DNA of 20,667 bases. Origin: Desulfobacterales bacterium (GTDB taxonomy: Bacteria > Desulfobacterota > DSM-4660 > Desulfatiglandales > B25-G16). A model generated the notes under the pieces. That model did no database searches. It was not told where the DNA came from and saw only the letters and a list, made by a program, of their open reading frames with translations. Of this stretch, positions 1 through 6,700 are shown in pieces. Position 1 is the first letter of the stretch. Every line of letters starts with the position of its first letter. The stretch is from positions 1-20,667 of the forward strand of contig JABXJY010000020.1 in the NCBI GenBank assembly GCA_013375385.1, in the 5' to 3' direction. A program made the translations under genes and the position numbers.

Positions 1-1647
1 TTTTATATCATCTCTATGTACTTTTACCTGAAGGGGAGAAAAGCTGGAATACCCCGTAAAAAAATCATTTTCTTTAGTTTGTGTGCCATCGCAGGACTGC
101 TGGCAATGGGAAGCAAAGAAAATGCCTTCATGCTTCCCGCAAGTATCTATCTTTTTGATCTCTTTCTCATCCAGGGTCTGAGAAAAGAGACTTTGAAAAA
201 AAACGTCAAGGCCGCTTCCGTAATCATTCTCCTGGTCATATGCATGGGTATAGCCTATTATTTTCTCTCCCATAAAGACATATCCATACTGGGCCTATAC
301 AAAGAGAGAGCCTTTACCCTAAAGGAAAGATTACTTTCAGAGCCAAGGATTATACTATTTTATCTAACCCTCATTTTCTATCCTGTTCCTACGAGGCTAT
401 CTATAGACCATGATGTAACCATTTCAAATACATTGCTGAATCCGCCCACTACTTTATTCTCTATTTTATTCATAGTCGGAATATTGTTCTTTGCGTTTTA
501 TCTATCGAGGAGACGTCCTTTTATCGCCTTTGGCATACTATTCTTCTTTTTAAACCATATCATCGAATCTTCTTTTCTTCCTCTTGAATTAATATTTGAA
601 CACAGAAACTATATCCCTTCCATGTTTCTCTTTGTTCCTGCGGTCATCTTGCTGGTTGCTGCGATCAAGTATTACCTTTTCAGAAAACCAATTCAAATAG
701 TAATGATAACCTTCATTATTTGCTTAATTGTTGCCCAGGGGCATTCTACTTTTATACGCAATGCCCTTTGGAAAACTGAAGAAAGCCTCTGGATGGCTGC
801 GACAGAAAAAGCACCCGATCTATGGCGTCCCTGGCACAATCTTGGAAAATATTATGGAGAAAAGAATATGCACAAAGAGGCATTGGCGCATTATCTTACA
901 GCGTTAACAAAAAAGATCACCATTAATCCGCTGGATAAACACTTGACCTTTCATAATATCGGCGTAGAGTACCATAAAATGGGAGAAAAAGATAAAGCCT
1001 TCTTGAATTATCTCAAGGCTGAACGAATATATCCTTTTTTACCAAAAATGCACAATAATAAAGGGGTAATATTGGCGGAAAAGGGATATATTGAAGAAGC
1101 TATACACGAATTTAGTAATGCCATTCGATACAATAAGAATCTACACGAGGCCTACAGTAACCTCGGCTTTTTACTGTTGAAAATAGGACGAATTGAAGAA
1201 GCGATCCAGCAATTGGAGACGGCGCTCAAATTAAAGCCTGACGATACCTCCACTCTATTAAGACTGGGATATGCTTATAGAAAAAAAGGGTTATATGGTA
1301 AGGCTTTCATCCAATATAAAAGATCTCAAGAGCTAGACCCTCTCGACCCAAAGGCATTACTCTATCTTTCCGAAATATATTCAATAAAAGGCATGAATGT
1401 GCAAGCAGACAAAGCACTCGAACAGTTCATAGAGATAACAAAAGATGCTGACCTTCGCTCGTTGTTGGAAGAAATAACAGAAAAAGGGGAAAAATTCGAC
1501 AAAATACAGGTTGATGAGAAGGTTCTTCTGAAGCTTCTATCTAAAGTATATCTCAAAAAAGCATCCCTTATCTCTTCAATAAAAGTATACCTGGACAAGA
1601 ACATTAATAGCACAGGCGAGGGAGAGGTGATCCCTGAAACTCAATGA
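1..1647 (+). CDS. Polytopic membrane protein with C-terminal TPR repeats (5' partial)
   Basis: The reading frame is open to the first base of the window, so the true start lies upstream; the ATG at 16 is probably internal. The N-terminal half (to about residue 250, counted from that ATG) has roughly seven hydrophobic segments, with the motifs GSKENAFMLP and FEHRNYIPS. These resemble bacterial relatives of the TMTC/mannosyltransferase-like (GT-C fold) membrane proteins. From about residue 265 to 480 there are at least five tandem TPR units, with signatures such as AWxNLG-like, EAYSNLGFLLLKIGRIEEAI and KPDDTSTLLRLGYAYRKKG. The TPR part is probably extracytoplasmic and may bind partner proteins or take part in glycan modification of surface proteins. 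The acceptor specificity cannot be read from the sequence. It converges on the pilin gene, so a role in pilin glycosylation is conceivable but unproven. The family-level call is fairly secure; the function is not. Confidence 0.75.
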   Translation, partial: FYIISMYFYLKGRKAGIPRKKIIFFSLCAIAGLLAMGSKENAFMLPASIYLFDLFLIQGLRKETLKKNVKAASVIILLVICMGIAYYFLSHKDISILGLYKERAFTLKERLLSEPRIILFYLTLIFYPVPTRLSIDHDVTISNTLLNPPTTLFSILFIVGILFFAFYLSRRRPFIAFGILFFFLNHIIESSFLPLELIFEHRNYIPSMFLFVPAVILLVAAIKYYLFRKPIQIVMITFIICLIVAQGHSTFIRNALWKTEESLWMAATEKAPDLWRPWHNLGKYYGEKNMHKEALAHYLTALTKKITINPLDKHLTFHNIGVEYHKMGEKDKAFLNYLKAERIYPFLPKMHNNKGVILAEKGYIEEAIHEFSNAIRYNKNLHEAYSNLGFLLLKIGRIEEAIQQLETALKLKPDDTSTLLRLGYAYRKKGLYGKAFIQYKRSQELDPLDPKALLYLSEIYSIKGMNVQADKALEQFIEITKDADLRSLLEEITEKGEKFDKIQVDEKVLLKLLSKVYLKKASLISSIKVYLDKNINSTGEGEVIPETQ

Positions 1648-1688
1648 GAAGGGATCAGGGGCTACGTCAAACAAGCCACCGATCCCTT
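1628..1688. terminator. Alternative hairpins at a convergent gene junction, possible weak terminator
   Basis: Three complementary arms occur: TGATCCCT at 1628-1635, AAGGGATC at 1649-1656 and GATCCCTT at 1681-1688. The middle arm can pair with either outer arm (8 bp in each case), and the second hairpin gains an inner GGCT/AGCC pairing (1660-1663 with 1674-1677). The site lies at the 3' end of the TPR gene and just beyond the 3' end of the pilin gene, where a bidirectional terminator is expected. There is no good U-tract on either strand, so intrinsic termination is only a possibility. Confidence 0.4.
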
Positions 1689-1707
1689 AACAAAACAAGA
1701 TGAGGTC

Positions 1708-2085
1708 TTATTTGGTAATTTTACCTCCAGGACCTATCAGGGTAAAAGTCTTATCTCCCTTGGGATGAGATGCGGTCATTGTATAACCACCGGTAGTTAT
1801 GCCTGTTATAGCGAAAACAACATTATCCGAAAGGTAAAGGCCATATGTGGGACCTATAAGAGTCCCTGTCGTCGCGGTATATCCCTGATTATCCACAAAA
1901 TAGGCCTCCTGGGCTGTCGCGGCATTTCTCAGATCAGCCGTTGCCGCCGAGTTAAATGATCTGGTCCTGTATGCACTGAACTGAGGGATGGCGATGGCTG
2001 CCAGGATGCCGATGATCGCAATAACGATCATCAGCTCGATAAGGGTAAAACCTTCTTCGTTCTTATTAATGAATTTTGTTAACAT
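1708..2085 (-). CDS. pilA: Type IV major pilin-like prepilin
   Basis: The 125-residue product is a class IVa prepilin. It has a short charged leader (residues 1-12), the prepilin peptidase site G12/F13 (mature start FTLIEL, with Glu at mature position 5) and a hydrophobic N-terminal helix ending IAIPQF. It would be cleaved and N-methylated by PilD and assembled into type IV pili or a related filament. The mature protein is about 113 residues, without the C-terminal cysteine pair of many type IVa pilins. Aromatic residues fall at mature positions 1, 24, 27, 32, 50, 51 and 57, closely matching the spacing in the short Geobacter PilA. The ATG is preceded by AAGGAG. A sigma-54 promoter and paired operators lie upstream, and the neighbouring upstream gene is an NtrC-type activator. 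No pilus assembly genes are in the window, so a pseudopilin role cannot be excluded. Confidence 0.88.
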   Translation of the reverse strand: MLTKFINKNEEGFTLIELMIVIAIIGILAAIAIPQFSAYRTRSFNSAATADLRNAATAQEAYFVDNQGYTATTGTLIGPTYGLYLSDNVVFAITGITTGGYTMTASHPKGDKTFTLIGPGGKITK

Positions 2086-2203
2086 CTTTGTTCTCCTTAC
2101 ATTTTATGCTATTGACTATGATTAACCATAAAACCTAAAAAGTATTATGCTTGGGTACTCACCTCCCTTCACCATGAACATTAGAGTCTCTGTTGTATTC
2201 TCG

Positions 2204-2219
2204 AGCAAGTATCATGCCA
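2204..2219 (-). promoter_or_regulatory. Sigma-54 (RpoN) promoter for the pilin gene
   Basis: Read on the minus strand the site is TGGCATGATACTTGCT. The sigma-54 consensus is TGGCAC-N5-TTGCW; this site has the invariant GG and GC exactly 10 nt apart and only one mismatch (T for C at the end of the -24 element). Transcription would begin near 2193 and give a leader of about 108 nt before the pilin ATG. Sigma-54 control of pilA by the activator PilR is established in Pseudomonas and Geobacter, which fits the adjacent activator gene. Confidence 0.85.
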
Positions 2220-2342
2220 TAGAACAAAGCTACCCATTACCAAAAATAAAATGGCTATATTTACAGCACCTTACACCCTTTCTTTCCTAATCTTAAAGAA
2301 CTGAGTGCCTTTTACATAGTGAAAGAGCGTCGCACACGGGAC

Positions 2343-2378
2343 GGTGATTTTCACCCAAAGAGGGTGATTTTCACCCTC
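2343..2378. promoter_or_regulatory. Tandem palindromic operators, likely upstream activating sequence
   Basis: There are two copies of the dyad GGTGA-TTT-TCACC. The first is at 2343-2355. The second extends to a perfect 19-bp palindrome, GAGGGTGATTTTCACCCTC, at 2360-2378. Their centres (2349 and 2369) are 20 bp apart, about two helical turns, so two activator dimers could bind the same DNA face. They lie about 130-150 bp upstream of the -24 element, a typical distance for enhancers of sigma-54 activators. An alternative reading of the 19-bp copy alone is a terminator hairpin for the upstream regulator gene, but it lacks a good U-tract and does not explain the second copy. Confidence 0.75.
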
Positions 2379-2436
2379 GAATTTCATCTTCTTGCACGTT
2401 TTTACAAATCAACGGAGAGTAATAGGGCAAAGAAGG

Positions 2437-3801
2437 CTAAGAATCCAATTTAGTTAGACGATACTTCAGAGAATCAGGGGTGATGCCCAAGAGCTCAGCA
2501 GCCCTTTGCTTTGACCCATGAGCGATTTCCATGGCCTTGAGGATATAATCCCTTTCTATCTCAGCCATCACCCTATCGAGTTCAATTCCATCAGGACCCA
2601 GGTCGGTACGGCGTCTATCTTCCTTTACTCTAACCTTTTTAAGATCAGAAAGGGTCAGACTCTGGGGCAAAACAATATTGGAGGTCTCCAGTGCCACACT
2701 CCGCTCAATTATGTTCTCTAACTCCCTTACATTGCCTGGAAAGGGGTATTGACTCAGTATATCCATTGCATAGGTAGATACCTTTTTTATATCCTTTTCT
2801 GATTCCTTGGAGTATTTACCCAAGAAATGGTGGGCCAAAAGGGGCAGATCTCCCTTTCTTTCTCTTAGAGGAGGCATTGAAATCTCGATAACATTCAGTC
2901 GAAAAAATAGATCCTCCCGAAAGCCCCCATTCATTACCTCCTCTTCAAGATTCTTGTTCGTTGCCGATATGAATCTTACATCTACCCTTCTCTCCTTAGT
3001 TTCTCCAATCCTGGTAAAGGTCTTTTCTTGAATAACCCTCAGGAGCTTAACCTGAATGGCCGGACTTAGCTCACCTATCTCGTCAAAGAATACTGTGCCC
3101 CTGTCTGCCGCTTCAAAAAGACCGGCCTTATCTGTACTTGCTCCGGTAAATGCTCCCTTCTTGTGACCAAAAAGTTCGCTCTCAATTAATGTCTCAGGAA
3201 TCCCGGCACAGTTGATGACAACAAAGGGCTTATCTTGCCTCTGGCTCTGCCCATGTATGGCCCTGGCCACAAGCTCCTTGCCTGTGCCACTTGCACCGGA
3301 GATAAGTATGTTTGTCTTGGTGCTGGCAACCCTTTGGATCAGGTCATAGATCCTCTTCATTTCAGGGCTTTCACCGACTAGACAACCAAAATGGTACCCT
3401 TTTCTTAAATGATCCTCCTCCTCATCCCTTGAAACCGTCTTTTTATGAATGGCATCTCGGACAATCTTTTTGAATTCACCGGTGTCAAAAGGCTTGGGAA
3501 TATAGTCATAAGCCCCATCCTTCATGGCCTCAACGGCTGTCTCTGCTGTAGCAAATGCCGATATAATTATCACCGGAGTCTCAGAATTGACCTCTTTTAC
3601 CTTTCTTAAGACACCTATACCATCTATGGTGTCCATCCGAATATCGGTAATAACCAAGTCAAATATTTCTCTGTCCAGAACACTACACGCCTCCTCCCCA
3701 CTAGCTGCACAACTTACCCTGTAACCTTCCTTGGCCAATAGGATCTCAAGGAATTCCCGCATACTTAATTCGTCATCAACTATCAGGATTGCGTTGTTCA
3801 T
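2437..3801 (-). CDS. NtrC-family sigma-54-dependent response regulator, PilR-like
   Basis: The 454-residue product has all three parts of an NtrC-type activator. The receiver domain (about 1-120) has acidic pocket D9/D10, phosphoacceptor D53 and K103. The AAA+ domain (about 140-370) has Walker A GASGTGKE (169-176), the sigma-54 contact loop GAFTGA (216-221), Walker B GTVFFDE (235-241) and candidate arginine fingers R295/R301. The C-terminus carries a Fis-type helix-turn-helix (about 427-454). It should remodel RNA polymerase-sigma-54 when phosphorylated. I chose the ATG at 3801 (GGGAG four bases upstream); a TTG at 3816 with GGAGG upstream is a real alternative. The gene overlaps the pyrC 3' end by 26 bp. 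No partner histidine kinase is in the window. The pilin gene downstream has matching promoter signals, so PilR is a reasonable guess, but the exact regulon is inferred. Confidence 0.9.
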   Translation of the reverse strand: MNNAILIVDDELSMREFLEILLAKEGYRVSCAASGEEACSVLDREIFDLVITDIRMDTIDGIGVLRKVKEVNSETPVIIISAFATAETAVEAMKDGAYDYIPKPFDTGEFKKIVRDAIHKKTVSRDEEEDHLRKGYHFGCLVGESPEMKRIYDLIQRVASTKTNILISGASGTGKELVARAIHGQSQRQDKPFVVINCAGIPETLIESELFGHKKGAFTGASTDKAGLFEAADRGTVFFDEIGELSPAIQVKLLRVIQEKTFTRIGETKERRVDVRFISATNKNLEEEVMNGGFREDLFFRLNVIEISMPPLRERKGDLPLLAHHFLGKYSKESEKDIKKVSTYAMDILSQYPFPGNVRELENIIERSVALETSNIVLPQSLTLSDLKKVRVKEDRRRTDLGPDGIELDRVMAEIERDYILKAMEIAHGSKQRAAELLGITPDSLKYRLTKLDS

Positions 3802-5101
3802 TGGACTCCCAGACAATCCTTCCTCCGACCATGGTCAAAATGGCCCTACCTGTCATCTTCCAGCCAATAAAAGGGGAATTATGGCTCTTTGATTTAAAAC
3901 CTTCCTTCTGTACCACATATTCACTATTCAGGTCTATTACTGTTAGATCCGCTTCTTTTCCCTCTTCGATAAAGCCACCCTTTACGCTGAGAATGGAGGC
4001 GGGATTATAGGAAAGCTTTGCTATGGCAGTAGGTAGATCTATTACCCCATCCCTGACCAGGGCCAACGTAAGAGATAAAGCCGTCTCCAGGCCTATTATA
4101 CCAAATGCGGCATTATCAAACTCTACGTCTTTCTCCAATGGGCTGTGAGGGGCATGATCGGTTGCAATAACGTCTATCACACCTTGAGAAAGTCCCCTCT
4201 TTATGGCCTCCACATCCTTGGGTTCCCTCAACGGGGGACGCATCTTGGCGTTGGTGTCAAAGTCGGTGAGGGCTGTGTGATCAAGACTGAAATAATGTGG
4301 GGCTGTCTCAGCTGTCACAGGAACCCCTTCTTCCTTGGCTTGTTTAATAAATGTGACAGATCCCTCGGTACTAACATGGGCAATATGAACAGGATAACCG
4401 GTTAACTTTGCAAGAAGTATTTCCCGTACAACCATTATCTCTTCGCTCGCCGCCGGAACCCCTCGTAAACCCAGCCGGGTTGAAATAGTGCCCTCATGCA
4501 TAACACCCTTATTTGACAGATCGAGATCCTCACAATGAGATATCACTGGTAGATTGAAAAATCGTGCATATTCAATCGCCCTTCTCATAAGTTCACTACT
4601 GGTTACTGGTCTCCCATCATCGGATACAGCCACGGCACCTGCCTGTTTGAGGTCACCAAATTCAGTCAGTGATTCACTCCTCAAACCCCTGCTTATGGCC
4701 GCAACCGGATAAACCCTTGTGAGGTTAGCCTTTCGCGCCCTCTCCAAGATAAAGTCGGTAACAGATCGTGAATCATTTATAGGATTTGTGTTAGGCATAC
4801 ATGCCACAGCGGTAAATCCTCCTGCGGCAGCAGCCTGGCTTCCAGTGGCGATTGTCTCTTTGTACTCCTCTCCCGGCTCCCTGAAATGGACATGCATATC
4901 AATGAGACCAGGTGTTACTATCATCCCAGAGGCATCGATTATCTTCAAATCGATATCTCCAGGAGGACTGAAGTTCCCAGGGGGGAGGAGTCTTTCAATC
5001 TTTCCCTTTTGTATAACAATATCCAGTGTCCTTTTTGTTCCAGAGCGAGGGTCTATTACTTCTCCACCTTTAATCCAGGTTATCACCTCTCCCCCCACCA
5101 A
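3776..5101 (-). CDS. pyrC: Dihydroorotase (class I)
   Basis: It catalyses the reversible cyclisation of N-carbamoyl-L-aspartate to dihydroorotate, step three of de novo UMP synthesis. The 441-residue product belongs to the cyclic amidohydrolase fold. Metal ligands are visible in the family motifs: DMHVHFREPG (H70, H72), SDDGRPV (D161), SHCED (H189), HIAHVST (H242) and ATDHAPH (D315). The length and the complete ligand set indicate an active class I enzyme rather than a pseudo-dihydroorotase. The start given is a TTG overlapping pyrB by 32 bp. A GTG at 5086, preceded by a G-rich GGGGAG, is perhaps the better start and would shorten the protein by five residues and the overlap to 17 bp. The 3' end overlaps the response regulator gene, which implies translational coupling of all three. 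Confidence 0.95.
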   Translation of the reverse strand: MVGGEVITWIKGGEVIDPRSGTKRTLDIVIQKGKIERLLPPGNFSPPGDIDLKIIDASGMIVTPGLIDMHVHFREPGEEYKETIATGSQAAAAGGFTAVACMPNTNPINDSRSVTDFILERARKANLTRVYPVAAISRGLRSESLTEFGDLKQAGAVAVSDDGRPVTSSELMRRAIEYARFFNLPVISHCEDLDLSNKGVMHEGTISTRLGLRGVPAASEEIMVVREILLAKLTGYPVHIAHVSTEGSVTFIKQAKEEGVPVTAETAPHYFSLDHTALTDFDTNAKMRPPLREPKDVEAIKRGLSQGVIDVIATDHAPHSPLEKDVEFDNAAFGIIGLETALSLTLALVRDGVIDLPTAIAKLSYNPASILSVKGGFIEEGKEADLTVIDLNSEYVVQKEGFKSKSHNSPFIGWKMTGRAILTMVGGRIVWESNEQRNPDS

Positions 5102-6011
5102 TCAGCAAATAAAGCAGGGCCATTCTTATAGCCACACCATTGCTCACCTGATCCAGTATAACAGAAGAGGGGCCATCCGCCACATCTCCTGTTATCTCAA
5201 CACCCCTATTTATGGGCCCCGGATGCATTATAATGACATCCTTTTTTGCCCCTTTCATGAGTTCCTTATTCAGACCAAAAAAAAGGGAATACTCCCGCAG
5301 GCTCGGAAATTGGATTCCATTCTGCCTTTCGAGCTGAATCCGCAACATCATGATAACATCCTTGTTCCTTAATGCCTTTGCTGGATCGAAGACAATTTTT
5401 ACGCCTAGTGACTCTGCATCAACCGGAATCATGGTTGGTGGACCCGATATTGTCACATCTGCACCCATCTTCCTGAGGCCTATTATATCAGATCTCGCTA
5501 CCCTGCTGTGAGCTATGTCTCCAATGATAACAACTCGTAATCCCTTTATCCTGCCCTTCTTTTTCCTAATGGTGAATAGATCCAGCAGTGCCTGAGTGGG
5601 ATGTTCATGCATTCCATCTCCTGCATTGATTACGCCCGCATCCACGTATCTGGCCAAAAGATGCGGGGCCCCGCTGGAAGAATGTCTCAGGATAATAATA
5701 TCTGGATTCATTGCCTGAAGGTTCCGGGCAGTATCTATGAGCGTCTCTCCCTTTACCATACTGCTATCTGTTGCTGAAAGACTTAGAGTATCTGCACTGA
5801 GTCTCTTGGCGGCCATTTCAAAAGATGCCTTTGTCCTGGTGCTTGGCTCATAAAAAAAACTGACCACACTCTTACCTCTTAGTGTTGGAACCTTTTTTAT
5901 ATCTCTTGAAGAGATCTCCACGAACGCATCGGCAGTATCCAAGATCATGTTTATATCGTTAACTGAGAGTTGATCCATTCCCAACAGGTCTTTGTGATTA
6001 AATCTATACAT
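5070..6011 (-). CDS. pyrB: Aspartate carbamoyltransferase catalytic subunit
   Basis: It condenses carbamoyl phosphate with L-aspartate, the committed step of pyrimidine synthesis, in the cytoplasm. The 313-residue length is normal for the catalytic chain. Key motifs are the carbamoyl phosphate loop EPSTRTK (55-61), the mobile-loop VKGET (86-90), GDGMHEHPTQALLD (131-144) and HPGPINRGVEI (263-273). It is the first gene of a pyrB-pyrC-regulator unit. No pyrI or pyrR lies nearby, and no attenuator was recognised. The short leader consists mainly of a dispersed repeat with a 13-bp inverted repeat; the ribosome binding site is weak. It may interact with dihydroorotase, as in Aquifex, but that is only by analogy. 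Confidence 0.96.
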   Translation of the reverse strand: MYRFNHKDLLGMDQLSVNDINMILDTADAFVEISSRDIKKVPTLRGKSVVSFFYEPSTRTKASFEMAAKRLSADTLSLSATDSSMVKGETLIDTARNLQAMNPDIIILRHSSSGAPHLLARYVDAGVINAGDGMHEHPTQALLDLFTIRKKKGRIKGLRVVIIGDIAHSRVARSDIIGLRKMGADVTISGPPTMIPVDAESLGVKIVFDPAKALRNKDVIMMLRIQLERQNGIQFPSLREYSLFFGLNKELMKGAKKDVIIMHPGPINRGVEITGDVADGPSSVILDQVSNGVAIRMALLYLLIGGGRGDNLD

Positions 6012-6024
6012 GAGATAATGCCCG

Positions 6025-6089
6025 TTGATAGTTGTCAGTAGTCAGTTGTCCCGCCTATGATTATCTTTCTAACAACGGACAACTGACTA
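6025..6089. repeat. Dispersed spacer repeat with a 13-bp inverted repeat upstream of pyrB
   Basis: TTGATAGTTGTCAGT at 6025-6039 recurs identically at 17014-17028, between rplV and rpsS. Inside this copy, TAGTCAGTTGTCC (6039-6051) is the exact reverse complement of GGACAACTGACTA (6077-6089), with a 25-base loop. The unit is built of degenerate GTTGTC/GTCAGT words and is non-coding. It occupies most of the space between pyrB and the terminator of the ribosomal locus. Confidence 0.75.
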
Positions 6090-6095
6090 TTTCTT

Positions 6096-6134
6096 AAAAA
6101 AAGCCCCCTTTCAATCAGGAAGGGAGCTTTTTTT
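6096..6134 (-). terminator. Intrinsic terminator after rplQ, probably bidirectional
   Basis: A run of seven A (6096-6102), a GC-rich stem (GCCCCCTT against AAGGGAGC, one C-A mismatch), a loop of about five bases at 6113-6117 and a run of seven T (6128-6134) form a nearly perfect rho-independent terminator. On the minus strand it sits about 50 bases after the rplQ stop and should end the whole ribosomal transcript before pyrB. The T-run on the other side would also allow it to act on plus-strand transcription. Confidence 0.9.
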
Positions 6135-6181
6135 CTTGAAAAACAGTGATCGATCTCTTGAGCTTTAACCTTTTCTCTCTT

Positions 6182-6700
6182 CTACTCAGCATCTTTCTTT
6201 TTAGGCTTCTCTATCTTCTCCTGTCCATCCTCAGAAACTTGCATTTTCCCTTTGGATCTAGCCCCCTTATCTGAAACCTTTTCAGGAACCTTTTTTCCAC
6301 TCTTTGCGCCTCGTGCAGCCTTTTTCCTTGCAGTCTTCCCCTCACCTGCCAACAACAACTGGATAAGAGCTAAAGGTGCATTATCACCACTCCTGTGACC
6401 TGTTTTTAAGATCCTGATGTAACCACCCTGGCGGTCCACAAAATGATCCTTCATCTGATCAAACAATTTATGGGCAACGGATTTATCCATCATATAGGAA
6501 AGGGCCTGACGTCGTGCATGAAGATCCGCTCTTTTTGCCAAGGTAATCATCTTTTCAGCAATAGGCCGTACCGCCTTGGCCTTTGCATATGTTGTTGAGA
6601 TTTCCTCATGTCTAAACAGAGAAGTAACCAAGTTTCTTAAGATGGCCCTTCGATGGGCTGAATCACGACCAAGCTTTTTCCCTGCCCTTCTGTGTCTCAT
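6182..6700 (-). CDS. rplQ: 50S ribosomal protein L17
   Basis: The first 117 or so residues are a typical L17, beginning MRHRRAGKKLGR and containing RHEEISTTYAKAKAVRP and FVDRQGGYIRI. L17 lies near the peptide exit tunnel of the large subunit. A low-complexity tail of about 55 residues, rich in Lys, Ala, Gly and Glu, follows the core and makes the protein 172 residues long against roughly 120-130 for short forms. The start codon shares ATGA with the rpoA stop, so translation is probably coupled. It is the last gene of the locus and is followed by the strong terminator. Confidence 0.97.
   Translation of the reverse strand: MRHRRAGKKLGRDSAHRRAILRNLVTSLFRHEEISTTYAKAKAVRPIAEKMITLAKRADLHARRQALSYMMDKSVAHKLFDQMKDHFVDRQGGYIRILKTGHRSGDNAPLALIQLLLAGEGKTARKKAARGAKSGKKVPEKVSDKGARSKGKMQVSEDGQEKIEKPKKKDAE

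Larger units (their letters stand above)
2086..2436. other. 351-base regulatory intergenic region upstream of the pilin gene
   Basis: No convincing gene lies here. Reading in the minus direction from the regulator's stop codon, the region holds two tandem palindromes (2343-2378), then about 120 bases with no recognised element, the sigma-54 promoter (2204-2219), a predicted 5' leader of about 108 bases and the pilin Shine-Dalgarno sequence AAGGAG near 2093-2099. No U-tract terminator was recognised for the upstream pyrB-pyrC-regulator unit, although the palindrome at 2360-2378 could fold as a hairpin in RNA. Confidence 0.7.

Noticed and set aside
2119..2182. Short open frame (about 19 codons) in the pilin leader
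   Set aside because: It has no ribosome binding site, no recognisable residues, and follows from chance in a 108-base leader.
2301..2321. Possible second sigma-54 promoter on the minus strand (GGCAC followed by TTCTT)
   Set aside because: The -24-like GGCAC is present but the invariant GC of the -12 element is missing, and it lies between the operators and the much better site at 2204-2219.
4719..5372. 217-residue plus-strand open frame opposite pyrC and pyrB
   Set aside because: It is antisense to two well-supported enzymes with intact active-site motifs and shows no domain features of its own.
6025..6089. Insertion sequence ends or phage attachment site
   Set aside because: No transposase or integrase gene is in the window and no target-site duplication is visible around the inverted repeat.
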